A stretch of DNA of 64,000 bases from Alistipes sp. (GTDB taxonomy: Bacteria; Bacteroidota; Bacteroidia; Bacteroidales; Rikenellaceae). The stretch spans positions 52,011-116,010 of the forward strand of contig JAFQHI010000021.1 in the NCBI GenBank assembly GCA_017398045.1, written 5' to 3'. The translations under genes and the position numbers were made by a program. Below, one piece after another: positions 24,825-34,522 of the stretch (its first letter is position 1; each line of letters begins with the position of its first letter). A model generated the notes under the pieces. It had not been told where the DNA came from and made no database searches. It was given only the letters and a program-made list of their open reading frames with translations.

Positions 24825-25796
24825 ATGAAATTTCGTACAGAACTAAAAATAGCCCCCTTAAAGCGCACCATCGACCTTTCGGAGCGCATCGTGACCCTCG
24901 GTTCATGCTTTGCCACGGCAATTTCGGAGGCACTTTCGTCGCAAAATCTCCGCATTGTGGGTAATCCGTTAGGACCGCTCTTCAACCCCGCTTCGATTGC
25001 ATCCGCCCTACGTCGCGCCATGGATGGCCGTCGGTTCACGGCCGAGGAGCTATCAACCAATGCCGAGGGCGAACGCTTCTCGTTCGAGGCCTCAACCCGC
25101 TTTACCGACCCCTCGGGGCAGGCGTTGCTCGAACGCCTTAACGCGACCAACGACCGCCTGCGCGAAGCCGTCACCGAGGCCCGATGGCTCATCTTCACCT
25201 TCGGCACGGCCTGGGTCTATCGGTTGCAAACGAGTGGCGAGGTGGTGGCCAACTGCCACCGCGAACCCCTCGCATCGTTTCGTCGGGAACGACTTACGGT
25301 CGAGGAGATTCTCACCGAATGGAAACAGCTGATAGAGGGGCCTTTGGCTGACAAGCAAATCATCCTGACCCTCAGTCCCATCCGCCATTTGGGCGATGGT
25401 CTGCAAGACAATGCGGTGAGCAAGGCGACCCTGCGTCTGGCCATCGAGGAGCTGGTTTCGGCATACGACAACGTACACTACTTTCCGGCCTACGAGCTGC
25501 TCATAGACGACCTGCGCGACTACCGCTTCTATGCCGAAGATTTGGTCCATCCCTCCCGCCAGGCGGTCGCCTACATCGTGGAGCGATTCACCGAATTTGC
25601 CTTTTCGTCCGTCAATCAGGCCTACCTCGACCGCATCGACCACGTACTGAATTTCTGCCGCCATCGCCCCCTCCATCCCCACAGCGAAAGCCACCGACAA
25701 GGGGTAAAGAGGACCCTCGACGAGCTTTACGCCTTGCAGGAGGAGGTAAAAATCGACTTTTCGGAGCAAATCCACGCATTAGAAGCACAACTATAA
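24825..25796 (+). CDS. GSCFA domain-containing protein
   Basis: Member of the GSCFA family, named for the motif seen here at residues 26-30 (VTLGSCFAT). The family is widespread in Bacteroidetes and of unproven activity; it resembles SGNH/GDSL-type hydrolases, but I infer no substrate. Other conserved blocks: GNPLGPLFNPASIASAL, WLIFTFGTAWVY, ILTLSPIRHLGDGLQDNAVSKATLR and YEDLVHPS-like FYAEDLVHPSRQAVAYI, which could supply a distal Asp/His pair. No signal peptide. The 323-aa protein is probably cytoplasmic. It is divergent from ispE and precedes the phosphatase-like gene. Confidence 0.9.
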   Translation: MKFRTELKIAPLKRTIDLSERIVTLGSCFATAISEALSSQNLRIVGNPLGPLFNPASIASALRRAMDGRRFTAEELSTNAEGERFSFEASTRFTDPSGQALLERLNATNDRLREAVTEARWLIFTFGTAWVYRLQTSGEVVANCHREPLASFRRERLTVEEILTEWKQLIEGPLADKQIILTLSPIRHLGDGLQDNAVSKATLRLAIEELVSAYDNVHYFPAYELLIDDLRDYRFYAEDLVHPSRQAVAYIVERFTEFAFSSVNQAYLDRIDHVLNFCRHRPLHPHSESHRQGVKRTLDELYALQEEVKIDFSEQIHALEAQL

Positions 25797-25808
25797 TCCG
25801 AAAAACGC

Positions 25809-25816
25809 TATCTTTG
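25809..25816 (+). promoter_or_regulatory. Promoter -7 box of the phosphatase-like gene
   Basis: TATCTTTG, ending 25 bases before the chosen ATG at 25842; it supports that start over a TTG at 25821. Confidence 0.55.
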
Positions 25817-25841
25817 CAGTTTGGATGTAGATTTTTACGGC

Positions 25842-27398
25842 ATGAAACGACTTATCACGATACTGCTCTTCGCCCTTTTCGCCATCGAGGCCTCGGCCAA
25901 AGCACCCCGTCTGGTGGTGCAAATCGTCGTCGGCTCGATGCGTGCAGGCGACTTGGAGCGTTACGCCGACAACTTCACCGAAGGGGGATTCAAACGGCTG
26001 ATGGAGGGGGGAGCCTACTTCACCGAAGGGGCCTACGACTACCAACAGACCACCACGCCCGTCTCGCTTTCGACCCTCGCAACGGGTGCCATGCCCTCGA
26101 TGCACGGTGTGATTGGCGACTATTGGTTTGACTATACCGACAACTCGATGGTGCGCCTCACGGAGGGGCGTCGTGGCGAGGGTGGCTACCACCTGCTGGC
26201 TCCGACCCTGGCCGAGACCTTGCGTCGTCACCACACCGAGAGCAAAGCCGTATCGCTCGCACTGGAGCCGACGTCGGCCATCCTGATGGGCGGTCGCGAG
26301 GGGGACATCTTCTGGATTGACCCCGCAGAGGCGGAGTGGACGTCGTCGCTCTACTACACCCGCTCGATGCCCGAATGGATGGCACGCAGCAACCGCGAGG
26401 GGTATAACCTCTCCTACCTGCTGCCCGATTGGCGACAGATTCTGCCCAAAGACAAATACCGCAACACGCGCCACTCGGACATCCGTCTGGTCATCGAAGG
26501 CAAGCGACAAGCCAGCACCGCACCGCGTCGTGCCAACCCCCAAAACTACGGGGAACGCCTCTGCTTCACGCCGGCCGGCAACAGCGTCGTGATTGGCATG
26601 GCCAAGCAGGTGATTGCCCAATACGAAATGGGCAAGGATACGACGCCCGACCTGCTGAATCTCTATTTCGACTCGTCGCGTCACATTCACCAAATCTACG
26701 GTCCCGAGTCGGTCGAGGTGGAGGATATGTACTATCGCTTGGACAAGGAGTTGGCCGACTTTTTCACCTTTCTCTTCGCCCAGGTCAAAGAGGAGGAGTG
26801 TCTGGTGGTGCTGACTTCGGACCACGGCACCAGCGCATCGTATGATGTGAAGGAGGAGCCGCAGGACCGCTTCAACGTACAGCAATTCCGCGTCATTGTC
26901 AATGGTTTCCTCAACGTGCGCTACGGCACGGGAACCTGGGTGCTGGGCTACCGCGACCAATCCATCTACCTGAACCACAACCTTATCTACGAACGCAACC
27001 TGCGTCTGGACGAGGTTCAGAACGAGGTGGCAATTTTCGCCCAGCAATTCAGCGGCGTTTCGCACGCCCTCTCGGCTTCGGCCCTGCGCACAAGCTACTT
27101 CGGCAGCGGCTATGCCCGTCGTATGCAAAACAGCTTCTACCCCCGTCGTTCGGGTGACGTGATACTTAATCTGCAACCGGGCTACATCGAGGAGCGGGAG
27201 TTGATGCGCTCTTCGTCCGGCTCGATGTACGGCTACGACCGCAAAGTGCCGCTGATTTTCTACGGTCACCGCATCGGAGCGCGCGCCATCCACAACGAGA
27301 CGGATATGACCTCCGTAGCCCCCACCTTGGCACGCTTGATGGAGATACCCGAACCGGAGGCGGCCGAGGGCAACGAATTGGAGGAGTTGGTACGATAA
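25842..27398 (+). CDS. Secreted alkaline phosphatase superfamily protein, altered metal site
   Basis: A signal peptide (1-20, ending EASAK) is followed by a domain resembling PafA-type alkaline phosphatases of Bacteroidetes. Related enzymes read roughly VVDQMR with a metal-binding Asp, TTxPGHA around the nucleophile Thr, and ADHG. Here the first motif is VVGSMR, with Gly31 where Asp is expected. The nucleophile region is QTTTPVSLSTLATG (Thr70-Thr72 present, GHA lost). TSDHGT keeps Asp327 and His328. So at least one metal ligand is missing, and the catalytic state is doubtful. The length, 518 aa, is near normal. sufE follows 19 bases downstream. Confidence 0.8.
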   Translation: MKRLITILLFALFAIEASAKAPRLVVQIVVGSMRAGDLERYADNFTEGGFKRLMEGGAYFTEGAYDYQQTTTPVSLSTLATGAMPSMHGVIGDYWFDYTDNSMVRLTEGRRGEGGYHLLAPTLAETLRRHHTESKAVSLALEPTSAILMGGREGDIFWIDPAEAEWTSSLYYTRSMPEWMARSNREGYNLSYLLPDWRQILPKDKYRNTRHSDIRLVIEGKRQASTAPRRANPQNYGERLCFTPAGNSVVIGMAKQVIAQYEMGKDTTPDLLNLYFDSSRHIHQIYGPESVEVEDMYYRLDKELADFFTFLFAQVKEEECLVVLTSDHGTSASYDVKEEPQDRFNVQQFRVIVNGFLNVRYGTGTWVLGYRDQSIYLNHNLIYERNLRLDEVQNEVAIFAQQFSGVSHALSASALRTSYFGSGYARRMQNSFYPRRSGDVILNLQPGYIEERELMRSSSGSMYGYDRKVPLIFYGHRIGARAIHNETDMTSVAPTLARLMEIPEPEAAEGNELEELVR

Positions 27399-27417
27399 AA
27401 CAGTGAACAAGCAAACC

Positions 27418-27834
27418 ATGGATGCAATTCAAGAGGAGATTATTGAGGAGTTTTCGGTATTCGATGACTGGCTCGACAAATACGATTATCTGATTTCGCT
27501 CAGCGAACAGCTGCCCGCCATCGACTCGGCACATCGCACGGAGCAGTACCTCATCAACGGCTGCCAATCGCGCGTATGGGTGGATGCCCGCGAGGAGGAG
27601 GGCAAGCTCTACTTCTCGGCCGACAGCGATGCCATCATCACCAAAGGCATCATCGCGCTCCTAATCCGCGTGATGAACGGACGCACGGCCCGCGAAGTGA
27701 TGGAGATGGACCTCTACTTCATCAAGGCCATCGGTCTCGAGGCCAACCTCTCGCCCACCCGCGCCAACGGACTGCTGGCGATGATTAAACAGATGAAACT
27801 TTACGCCTTGGCCTACGCCAACAAAACGTGCTAA
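27418..27834 (+). CDS. sufE: SufE family cysteine desulfurase sulfur acceptor
   Basis: Accepts persulfide sulfur from SufS and passes it to the SUF scaffold. The 138-aa protein has the acceptor Cys49 in INGCQSRVW, preceded by DKYDYLISLSEQLPAID and followed by GIIALLIRVMNGRTAREV and LSPTRANGLLAMIKQM, all family-typical. I chose ATG 27418 over a GTG at 27403. It precedes another SUF-associated gene by 4 bases, but sufBCDS are not in this window. Confidence 0.92.
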   Translation: MDAIQEEIIEEFSVFDDWLDKYDYLISLSEQLPAIDSAHRTEQYLINGCQSRVWVDAREEEGKLYFSADSDAIITKGIIALLIRVMNGRTAREVMEMDLYFIKAIGLEANLSPTRANGLLAMIKQMKLYALAYANKTC

Positions 27835-27838
27835 AAAG

Positions 27839-28162
27839 ATGATGACCCCCGAAGAGATATTGCAGGTCGAGAAGGATATCATCCTGACGCTGAAGAACAT
27901 CTACGACCCCGAGATTCCGGTGAACATCTACGACCTGGGCCTCATTTACGAGATTGACTTCACGCCCGACGGCGTGGCAACGATTCGCATGACCCTCACC
28001 GCCCCCAACTGCCCGATGGCCGACATCCTGGTCGAGGATGTCAATGTGCAGGTGGGCAAAGTAAAGCACGTCGAGCAGGTGAACGTCATTTTGACCTTCG
28101 ACCCCGTATGGGATAAGTCGATGATGACGGAGGAGGCGTTGCTCGAACTCAATCTGTTCTAA
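27839..28162 (+). CDS. SUF-associated Fe-S assembly protein (DUF59/MIP18)
   Basis: A small MIP18/DUF59 protein (107 aa) of the type found beside SUF genes and thought to help Fe-S cluster insertion. It has the conserved LKNIYDPEIPVNIYDLGLIYEI start, MTLTAPNCPMADIL with the family cysteine, and the ending FDPVWDKSMMTEEALLELNLF. Its position 4 bases after sufE supports the role. Close to SufT-like proteins, but I cannot separate subfamilies by eye. Confidence 0.88.
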   Translation: MMTPEEILQVEKDIILTLKNIYDPEIPVNIYDLGLIYEIDFTPDGVATIRMTLTAPNCPMADILVEDVNVQVGKVKHVEQVNVILTFDPVWDKSMMTEEALLELNLF

Positions 28163-28182
28163 ATCAAAACCCTTCGCAGGCG

Positions 28183-29139
28183 ATGGCTGACGAGCGACAA
28201 GAGGCTCTCGTGGAGCGGCTTCGGCACGATGCCGAGCAAGGTTCACCCCGTTGCGGGCAGTTTCTGACCGCGCTCGACGACCTGTTTCGCACGGAAATCT
28301 ATACCACACTGCTCTACGAACGGCTGGAGCGCAAAATGAAGCTCGTCGAAGAGCTGTTTATGGAGAGTGGCGAGAATTGGAATCAGACCTTCTACCTGCT
28401 CTATTTCCGCACCTTGGGCGACAGCCAGAACCAGGAGGCCTACCTCGAATTGGCTCGTCGCGTCCCCTACAAAGTGGTGCTGCGCGAACGACTTACGCCC
28501 CATGGCGTGGAGGCGATGTTCTTCGGAGCCTCGGGGCTGTTGGACCTCTATCCCCACGACAATTACACCTCGCTGCTTCGCCGCGAATTCGACCACCTGC
28601 AAGCCAAATACAGCATCGAGCCGATGCGGGTCAAGGATTGGTCGCTCCGCGAGATTCGACCGGCCAACCACCCCACACTGCGTCTGGCGCAGGCTGCCGC
28701 CTTCTTTCGGCAGGACGATTTTGTCTTCGACCGGATGCTCGCCTGCCACAACGAGGAGGATATCGAACAGCTCTTCTGCATCGAGGCCGACAACTATTGG
28801 CGCGACCATTACGTGCCGGCCGTCAAGCAGGAGAACGCCCGCCCAAAACGCCTCGGCGTCTTCAAAGCCCACATCCTGGGCATCAACCTTGTGGCCATGT
28901 TGCAATTTGCCTACGGCTCCTACACGGGCAAGGAGCGGTTACGCGATGGAGCCATGAGCCTGCTCGAGACACTCCCCGCAGAGGATAATCGCTACATCCG
29001 TGCCTGGCAGAATCGGGGACTTCGTCCGCGCGACAGTTTCGAGACGCAGGCACTGCTGCAACTATCGACCGCCCATTGCCTGAAAAAGAATTGCGCCAAC
29101 TGCCCCGTCGGACGACGTATCCTGCGCACAATCAAATAA
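28183..29139 (+). CDS. DUF2851 family protein
   Basis: A 318-aa protein that I place in the DUF2851 family, common in Bacteroidetes and without known function. Recognisable segments are [80 protein letters not shown] and the Cys-containing C-terminus [18 protein letters not shown] (three Cys, possibly metal- or Fe-S-binding). No signal peptide or membrane segment. It lies 20 bases after the SUF-associated gene and before a terminator. Confidence 0.8.
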   Translation: MADERQEALVERLRHDAEQGSPRCGQFLTALDDLFRTEIYTTLLYERLERKMKLVEELFMESGENWNQTFYLLYFRTLGDSQNQEAYLELARRVPYKVVLRERLTPHGVEAMFFGASGLLDLYPHDNYTSLLRREFDHLQAKYSIEPMRVKDWSLREIRPANHPTLRLAQAAAFFRQDDFVFDRMLACHNEEDIEQLFCIEADNYWRDHYVPAVKQENARPKRLGVFKAHILGINLVAMLQFAYGSYTGKERLRDGAMSLLETLPAEDNRYIRAWQNRGLRPRDSFETQALLQLSTAHCLKKNCANCPVGRRILRTIK

Positions 29140-29164
29140 TTCGCCCAAACAGGCCGAAAAGCAG

Positions 29165-29195
29165 AAAAAGAGATTCGCACAGGGTCTCTTTTTTG
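29165..29195 (+). terminator. Terminator downstream of the DUF2851 gene
   Basis: AAAAAGAGA and TCTCTTTTTT form a stem around a loop of about eleven bases. The secA promoter -33 begins at its distal end. Confidence 0.75.
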
Positions 29196-29223
29196 TTGTT
29201 TTGAGTTTTTATTCGTATCTTTG
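29193..29223 (+). promoter_or_regulatory. Promoter of secA
   Basis: TTG at 29193-29195, a 20-bp spacer, and TATCTTTG at 29216-29223. Leader of about 35 nt. Confidence 0.7.
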
Positions 29224-29263
29224 GAGGATTTATAGCTTTTACGCAAAAAACTTAAACAACGAT

Positions 29264-32200
29264 ATGGACATTTTAGCCAGTCTGATTAAATTGGTCTTCG
29301 GTTCGAAAGCCGACAAAGACCGCAAGCAAATTGAGCCTTACGTTCAGAAAATCAAGGCCATATACCCCACCATCGAGCAGCTCTCGAACGATGAGTTGCG
29401 TGCGCGCAGTGAGGCACTGAAGCAAAAAATCGCTTCGTTCATTGCCGCGGACGAGGAGCGCAAGGCCACGCTCAAAGTCGAGTTGGAGAAGCCCGAAACG
29501 GCTCTGGAGCAGAAGGAGAAGCTCTCGAAGGAGATTGACCAGCTCACCAAGACCATCGACGAGAAGATTGAGCAGGTGCTGGACGAGATTCTGCCCGAGG
29601 CCTTCGCCATCATGAAAGATACGGCACGCCGCTTTGCCCAGAACGAGACGGTGGTTGTGACGGCCAACGATTTCGACCGCAACCTGGCGGCCGAGAAGGA
29701 GTTTGTCACCATCGAGGGCGACAAGGCCATCTACCAGAACCACTGGATTGCCGGTGGTAACGACCTGAAGTGGGACATGGTGCATTACGATGTACAGCTC
29801 TTCGGTGGTGTCGTGCTGCACAAGGGTAAGATTGCCGAGATGGCCACGGGTGAGGGTAAAACCCTTGTGGCTACGCTCCCCGTATTCCTCAACGCCCTGG
29901 CTCGCAAGGGTGTACACGTAGTAACGGTGAACAACTACCTCGCAAAGCGTGACTCGGAGTGGATGGGTCCGATGTACCAATTCCACGGCCTTTCGGTCGC
30001 CTGCATCGACGATACGCAGCCCAACTCGGAGGCGCGTCGTCGTGCCTACATGGCCGACATCACCTTCGGTACGAACAACGAGTACGGTTTCGACTACCTG
30101 CGCGACAACATGGCCTCATCGCCGGCCGACCTGGTACAGCGCAAGCACCACTTCGCCATTGTCGATGAGGTCGATTCGGTCCTCATTGACGATGCCCGTA
30201 CCCCCCTTATCATTTCGGGTCCCGTACCCAAGGGCGACGACCAGCTCTTCGAGGAGTATCGTCCCGCCATCGAGCATCTCTACAACCTGCAAAAGAACCT
30301 CGTTACGAACCTCCTGGCCGAGGCTCGCAAGCTCATTTCGGAGGGCAACGAGGTGGATGGCGGTGTAAAGCTCTACCGCACGCATAAGGGTTTGCCGAAG
30401 TACAAGCCGCTGATTAAATACCTCTCGGAGCAGGGCGTGAAGGTCCTGATGCAGAAGACCGAAAACATCTACATGCAGGACAACAACCGCCGTATGCCCG
30501 AGATTACGGACGACCTATTCTTTGTCATCGACGAGAAACTCAACACGGTGGAGCTGACCGATAAGGGTCACGAGGCCCTCTCGCGCTACTTCAACGAGGA
30601 TGGCTTCTTCGTGTTGCCCGACATCGGTTCGGCCGTGGCCGAAATCGAGAAGAGCGAGCTTTCGGCCGAGGAGCGTGCCGCCAAGCGTGACGAGGTGATT
30701 AACGAGTATTCGATTAAGTCGGAGCGCGTACACACCGTACACCAGCTTTTGAAGGCCTACGCCATGTTCGAGAAGGATATCGAGTATGTGGTAATGGACA
30801 ACAAGGTGAAGATTGTCGATGAGCAGACGGGCCGTATTCTGGAGGGTCGTCGCTACTCGGACGGTCTGCACCAGGCCATCGAGGCCAAGGAGCGCGTGAA
30901 GGTCGAGGCTGCCACGCAGACCTTCGCCACCATCACGCTCCAGAACTACTTCCGTATGTACCACAAGCTGGCCGGTATGACCGGTACGGCCGAGACGGAG
31001 GCATCGGAGTTCTGGTCGATTTACAAGTTGGACGTGGTGGTTATCCCGACCAACCGTCCCATTCTGCGCCACGACCGCGAGGATGTAGTCTATAAGACCA
31101 AGCGCGAGAAGTATAACGCCGTGATTGACGAGGTTGTCAGCCTTGTGCAGGGCGGTCGTCCGGTGCTGGTAGGTACCACTTCAGTCGAGATTTCGGAGTT
31201 GTTGAGCCGTATGCTGAAGATTCGCGGCATCAAACATAACGTACTGAATGCCAAGCAGCACGCCCTGGAGGCCCAGGTTGTGGCCGAGGCGGGTCGTGCC
31301 GGTCAGGTGACCATCGCCACGAACATGGCCGGTCGTGGTACCGATATCAAGCTCACCCCCGAGGTGAAGGAGGCCGGTGGTCTGGCCATCATCGGTACGG
31401 AGCGTCACGAGAGCCGTCGCGTGGACCGTCAGTTGCGCGGTCGTTCGGGTCGTCAGGGTGATCCGGGTTCGTCGCAGTTCTTCGTCTCGTTGGAGGACGA
31501 CCTGATGCGTCTGTTCGGTTCGGGCCGCATCGCCTCGATGATGGACCGCATGGGTCATGTCGAGGGCGAGGCCATCCAGTCGGGCATCATGACCAAGGCC
31601 ATCGAGCGCGCCCAGAAGAAGGTCGAGGAGAACCACTTCGGTGTGCGTAAGCGTCTGTTGGAGTATGACGATGTGATGAACTCGCAGCGCGAGGTGATTT
31701 ATTCGCGTCGTCGCAACGCCCTCTATGGCGAGCGCATCGAGATTGACCTGAACAATATCATGTTCGACTATGCCGGCGACTTTGTGGAGCGCAACGAGGG
31801 TGCCGAGTTCGAGGACTTCAAGTTCGAGCTGATTCGCGAGGTGGCCGTAGAGCCTTCGTTCACGGCCGAGGAGTATGGCAAGTTCAAGCACGACGAGCTG
31901 ATTGAGCGCATCGTAAAGGATATCAAGGCAACGACCGCACGTCGTGCAAAGGCCGTGGCCGACACCGTGCGTTCGACCATGGAGCGCATCTACGAGGACC
32001 GCAAGGACCAGCTCGATATGAAAATGTACTTCCCGCTCACGAACGGCCATTTAGGCTACAACGTACCGGTCGAGCTGCGCAAGTGCAAGGAGACGGATGG
32101 TGCCGAGATTTACCGCGTCTTCTCGAAGGTGGTGATGTTCACCACTATCGACGACGCATGGCGCGAGCATCTGCGCGAGATGGACGACCTGCGCACCAGC

Positions 32201-32557
32201 GTACAGAACGCCACCTATGAGCAGAAAGACCCGCTCCTGATTTACAAGTTCGAGTCGTTCGGCCTCTTCCAGAAGATGCTCACGAAGGTGAACCGCGATA
32301 CGTTGGCCATCCTCTGCAAGGCCTACATTCCGGTCAATGACCAGCGTGCCGAGTCGGCAGCCCAGCGTCAGCAGCAGCGTGCCAAGGTGGATGTGAACAA
32401 GCTCCAGGCCTCGCGTATGCAGGCAGCCGCCCAGGCAGGTCAGGCCGAGAAGTCGAAGCCGATGCCGATTCACGTTGAGAAAAAGGTGGGCCGTAACGAC
32501 CCCTGCCCCTGCGGTTCGGGCAAGAAGTACAAGAACTGCCACGGCAAAGGAATGTAG
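29264..32557 (+). CDS. secA: Preprotein translocase ATPase SecA
   Basis: Motor that pushes preproteins through SecYEG. The 1097-aa protein has Walker A MATGEGKT at about 193-200, the [19 protein letters not shown] block, the preprotein cross-linking domain, the second nucleotide domain with [12 protein letters not shown] and the arginine-finger region [18 protein letters not shown], helical scaffold and wing domains, and a C-terminal zinc motif [19 protein letters not shown]. An insert near residues 75-105 (Glu/Lys-rich coiled coil) makes it longer than E. coli SecA. The start at 29264 (MDILASLIK) lies downstream of the promoter; the in-frame ATG at 29201 lies within it. Confidence 0.97.
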   Translation: MDILASLIKLVFGSKADKDRKQIEPYVQKIKAIYPTIEQLSNDELRARSEALKQKIASFIAADEERKATLKVELEKPETALEQKEKLSKEIDQLTKTIDEKIEQVLDEILPEAFAIMKDTARRFAQNETVVVTANDFDRNLAAEKEFVTIEGDKAIYQNHWIAGGNDLKWDMVHYDVQLFGGVVLHKGKIAEMATGEGKTLVATLPVFLNALARKGVHVVTVNNYLAKRDSEWMGPMYQFHGLSVACIDDTQPNSEARRRAYMADITFGTNNEYGFDYLRDNMASSPADLVQRKHHFAIVDEVDSVLIDDARTPLIISGPVPKGDDQLFEEYRPAIEHLYNLQKNLVTNLLAEARKLISEGNEVDGGVKLYRTHKGLPKYKPLIKYLSEQGVKVLMQKTENIYMQDNNRRMPEITDDLFFVIDEKLNTVELTDKGHEALSRYFNEDGFFVLPDIGSAVAEIEKSELSAEERAAKRDEVINEYSIKSERVHTVHQLLKAYAMFEKDIEYVVMDNKVKIVDEQTGRILEGRRYSDGLHQAIEAKERVKVEAATQTFATITLQNYFRMYHKLAGMTGTAETEASEFWSIYKLDVVVIPTNRPILRHDREDVVYKTKREKYNAVIDEVVSLVQGGRPVLVGTTSVEISELLSRMLKIRGIKHNVLNAKQHALEAQVVAEAGRAGQVTIATNMAGRGTDIKLTPEVKEAGGLAIIGTERHESRRVDRQLRGRSGRQGDPGSSQFFVSLEDDLMRLFGSGRIASMMDRMGHVEGEAIQSGIMTKAIERAQKKVEENHFGVRKRLLEYDDVMNSQREVIYSRRRNALYGERIEIDLNNIMFDYAGDFVERNEGAEFEDFKFELIREVAVEPSFTAEEYGKFKHDELIERIVKDIKATTARRAKAVADTVRSTMERIYEDRKDQLDMKMYFPLTNGHLGYNVPVELRKCKETDGAEIYRVFSKVVMFTTIDDAWREHLREMDDLRTSVQNATYEQKDPLLIYKFESFGLFQKMLTKVNRDTLAILCKAYIPVNDQRAESAAQRQQQRAKVDVNKLQASRMQAAAQAGQAEKSKPMPIHVEKKVGRNDPCPCGSGKKYKNCHGKGM

Positions 32558-32576
32558 TGAAAATCACTACATTCCT

Positions 32577-32612
32577 CAATTCAAAATGTAGAATTCAAAA
32601 TGCAAAATTAGG
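32577..32612. repeat. AATTCAAAAT-type repeat
   Basis: Three CAAAAT words, two of them in AATTCAAAATG units, between the secA stop and the next start. Confidence 0.5.
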
Positions 32613-32624
32613 AGGAAGAAGCTG

Positions 32625-33056
32625 ATGGGATACCAAGAGGAGAAGCAGCGACAGCTCGATATTCGCTACCTGAAGATGGCCCGCATCTGGGCCGAGAACT
32701 CCTACTGCGTACGTCGCAAGGTGGGGGCGTTGATTGTCAAGGACAAGATGATTATCTCGGACGGTTACAACGGCACGCCTTCGGGCTTCGAGAACATCTG
32801 CGAGGATGAGACGGGCAAGACGAAGGCCTATGTCCTCCATGCCGAGGCCAACGCCATCACGAAGGTCGCCAAGTCGGCCAACAACTGCGACGGCTCGACC
32901 CTCTACATCACCGCTGCCCCCTGCATCGAGTGTTCGAAACTCATCATCCAGGCCGGCATCAAGCGCGTGGTCTATGCCGAGGAGTACCGCTCGGAGGAGG
33001 GCATCAACCTCCTCAAGCGTGTCGGCATCGAGTGTGTGCAGTACGACGAAGCGTAG
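32625..33056 (+). CDS. Deoxycytidylate (dCMP) deaminase
   Basis: Zinc deaminase converting dCMP to dUMP for thymidylate synthesis. The zinc site is complete: HAEANAITK (His-Ala-Glu) and APCIECSKLI (PCxxC). The segments VGALIVKDKMIISDGYNGTPSGFEN are characteristic of dCMP deaminase/ComEB rather than cytidine or guanine deaminases. 143 aa. It starts 67 bases after secA and may be read through from it. A heptamer repeat palindrome starts immediately after its stop. Confidence 0.9.
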   Translation: MGYQEEKQRQLDIRYLKMARIWAENSYCVRRKVGALIVKDKMIISDGYNGTPSGFENICEDETGKTKAYVLHAEANAITKVAKSANNCDGSTLYITAAPCIECSKLIIQAGIKRVVYAEEYRSEEGINLLKRVGIECVQYDEA

Positions 33057-33060
33057 AGAA

Positions 33061-33212
33061 GTTGAGAGTTGAAAGTTGAGAGTTGAAAGTTGAAAGTTGA
33101 AAGTTAGCTCAACAAAAAGGGAGATAGCCACCGGTTTAGGCTATCTCCCATATTTTTTGTTGAGCGGATAAAAGAACGAAAAAACTTTCAACTCTCAACT
33201 CTCAACTTTCAA
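33061..33212. repeat. Nested palindrome: heptamer arrays around a bidirectional terminator
   Basis: The whole gap between the converging dCMP deaminase and ssb genes is one nested inverted repeat. The outer left arm has six heptamers GTTGAAA/GTTGAGA (33061-33102); the outer right arm has four in the opposite orientation (about 33184-33212). Inside is GCTCAACAAAAA (33107-33118) with TTTTTTGTTGAGC (33153-33165), and inside that the terminator at 33119-33150. Confidence 0.75.
33119..33150. terminator. Bidirectional terminator between the dCMP deaminase gene and ssb
   Basis: Perfect 11-bp stem GGGAGATAGCC/GGCTATCTCCC with loop ACCGGTTTA, T-rich beyond on the plus side and AAAAA before it. Confidence 0.85.
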
Positions 33213-33704
33213 CTAGAACGGCAAATCGTCCGGGTCTTCCTGCGGGGCGGCAGGAGCAGCGACGGGCTGCTGATACTGCGGCTGGGCAGGTTGTTGTGCA
33301 GGTTGCTGGGCAGGAGCTGCGGGACGGGGCGAAGCCGTGTAGGTACCCGTATTGTCCGACACCTGGCCACCCTCGGGGCGGCGACCCAGAAGATTCATCG
33401 AATCGGCCAGAATCTCGGTCGTGTAACGCTTGTTGCCCTGCTGGTCGGTCCATTCGCGGGTACGGAGACGACCCTCGACATAAATCTGCGAACCCTTACG
33501 CACATAGTTATCCACCACCTCGGCCAGACCACGCCACAGGGTAATCGTATGCCATTCGGTATGCTCCTTATTCTCGCCCGACTGGCGATCGCGGAAACGC
33601 TCGGTCGTAGCCAGGCGCACACGGGCAACCTTCACGCCACCCTCCATGGCACGCACCTCGGGGTCCATGCCCACGTTGCCTACCAAAATTACTTTATTTA
33701 CCAT
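33213..33704 (-). CDS. ssb: Single-stranded DNA-binding protein
   Basis: Binds ssDNA in replication and repair. The OB fold occupies about residues 1-105 (MVNKVILVGNVGMDPEVRA ... EWHTITLWRGLAEVVDNYVRKGSQIYVEGRLRTREWTD). A Pro/Gln/Ala-rich flexible linker follows, then the acidic tip DPDDLPF that recruits partner proteins. 163 aa. It starts 8 bases after the PNP stop, so it is the last gene of lpxK-PNP-ssb. Confidence 0.96.
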   Translation of the reverse strand: MVNKVILVGNVGMDPEVRAMEGGVKVARVRLATTERFRDRQSGENKEHTEWHTITLWRGLAEVVDNYVRKGSQIYVEGRLRTREWTDQQGNKRYTTEILADSMNLLGRRPEGGQVSDNTGTYTASPRPAAPAQQPAQQPAQPQYQQPVAAPAAPQEDPDDLPF

Positions 33705-33712
33705 AACTTTCT

Positions 33713-34522
33713 TTATTTCAATTCCTTAATCATCGCCTTAAAGAGCGTCTCCATTCTTACAGCCGCCTTCTTACCCTGACGCTGCACATCCTCATGGTCG
33801 CCAATTTCGTCCGAAAGACCGCAGTTCGTAATGACCGAAACGCCAAAACAGGGAACACCCATATGACGTGCCACAATCACCTCCGGCACGGTGGACATAC
33901 CGGCCGTATCGCCACCAATGGCCTTGAAGTAGCGGTACTCGGCCTGCGTCTCGAACGTGGGACCCGTACCGCCCACATAGACGCCATACTGCAACTTAAT
34001 GCCCTCACGCTCTGCAATGGCCGTAGCCTTCGCAATCAACTCCTTGTCGTAGCAGTTGTGCATATCGGGGAAGCGGGGACCCAGCTCCGCGAGGTTGGGA
34101 CCGATGAGCGGATTGGGCATCAGGTTGATGTGGTCCGTGATAATCATCAAATCGCCCGTGCGGAACGAGGTATTGATACCGCCCGAAGCGTTCGACACGA
34201 AGAGGTACTCGATGCCCAGGAGCTTCATCACACGCACCGGGAAGGTCACTTCGGTCATCTTGTAGCCCTCGTAGTAGTGGAAACGGCCCTGCATGGCAAC
34301 CACCTTGCGACCCTCAATGGTACCAAAAATCATGCGTCCTTTGTGGCCTTCGACCGTCGAGACGGGAAAGCCCGGAATCTCCTTATAGTCCAGCACATAG
34401 GCGGCCTCGATTTTCTCGCCGAAGTCACCAAGCCCCGTGCCGAGGATGATACCCACCTCGGGGGTAAAATCGTTCGTGGCGGCCTTAATCCATGCCGCAG
34501 TCTGCTTAATTGCTTCTAACAT
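33713..34522 (-). CDS. punA: Purine-nucleoside phosphorylase (trimeric type)
   Basis: Phosphorolysis of purine (deoxy)nucleosides to base and (deoxy)ribose-1-phosphate. Motifs of the trimeric PNP family: [16 protein letters not shown] (phosphate loop), [56 protein letters not shown] (substrate Glu and Met) and SVITNCGL with the base-binding Asn. The 269-aa length is normal. Its start lies inside the end of lpxK (17-base overlap). Confidence 0.93.
   Translation of the reverse strand: MLEAIKQTAAWIKAATNDFTPEVGIILGTGLGDFGEKIEAAYVLDYKEIPGFPVSTVEGHKGRMIFGTIEGRKVVAMQGRFHYYEGYKMTEVTFPVRVMKLLGIEYLFVSNASGGINTSFRTGDLMIITDHINLMPNPLIGPNLAELGPRFPDMHNCYDKELIAKATAIAEREGIKLQYGVYVGGTGPTFETQAEYRYFKAIGGDTAGMSTVPEVIVARHMGVPCFGVSVITNCGLSDEIGDHEDVQRQGKKAAVRMETLFKAMIKELK

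Noticed and set aside
23984-25207. N-terminally extended IspE of 407 residues
   Set aside because: The extra 139 residues are antisense to the GSCFA gene, lie upstream of the promoter box, and IspE homologues begin at the KxNxxINLGL block.
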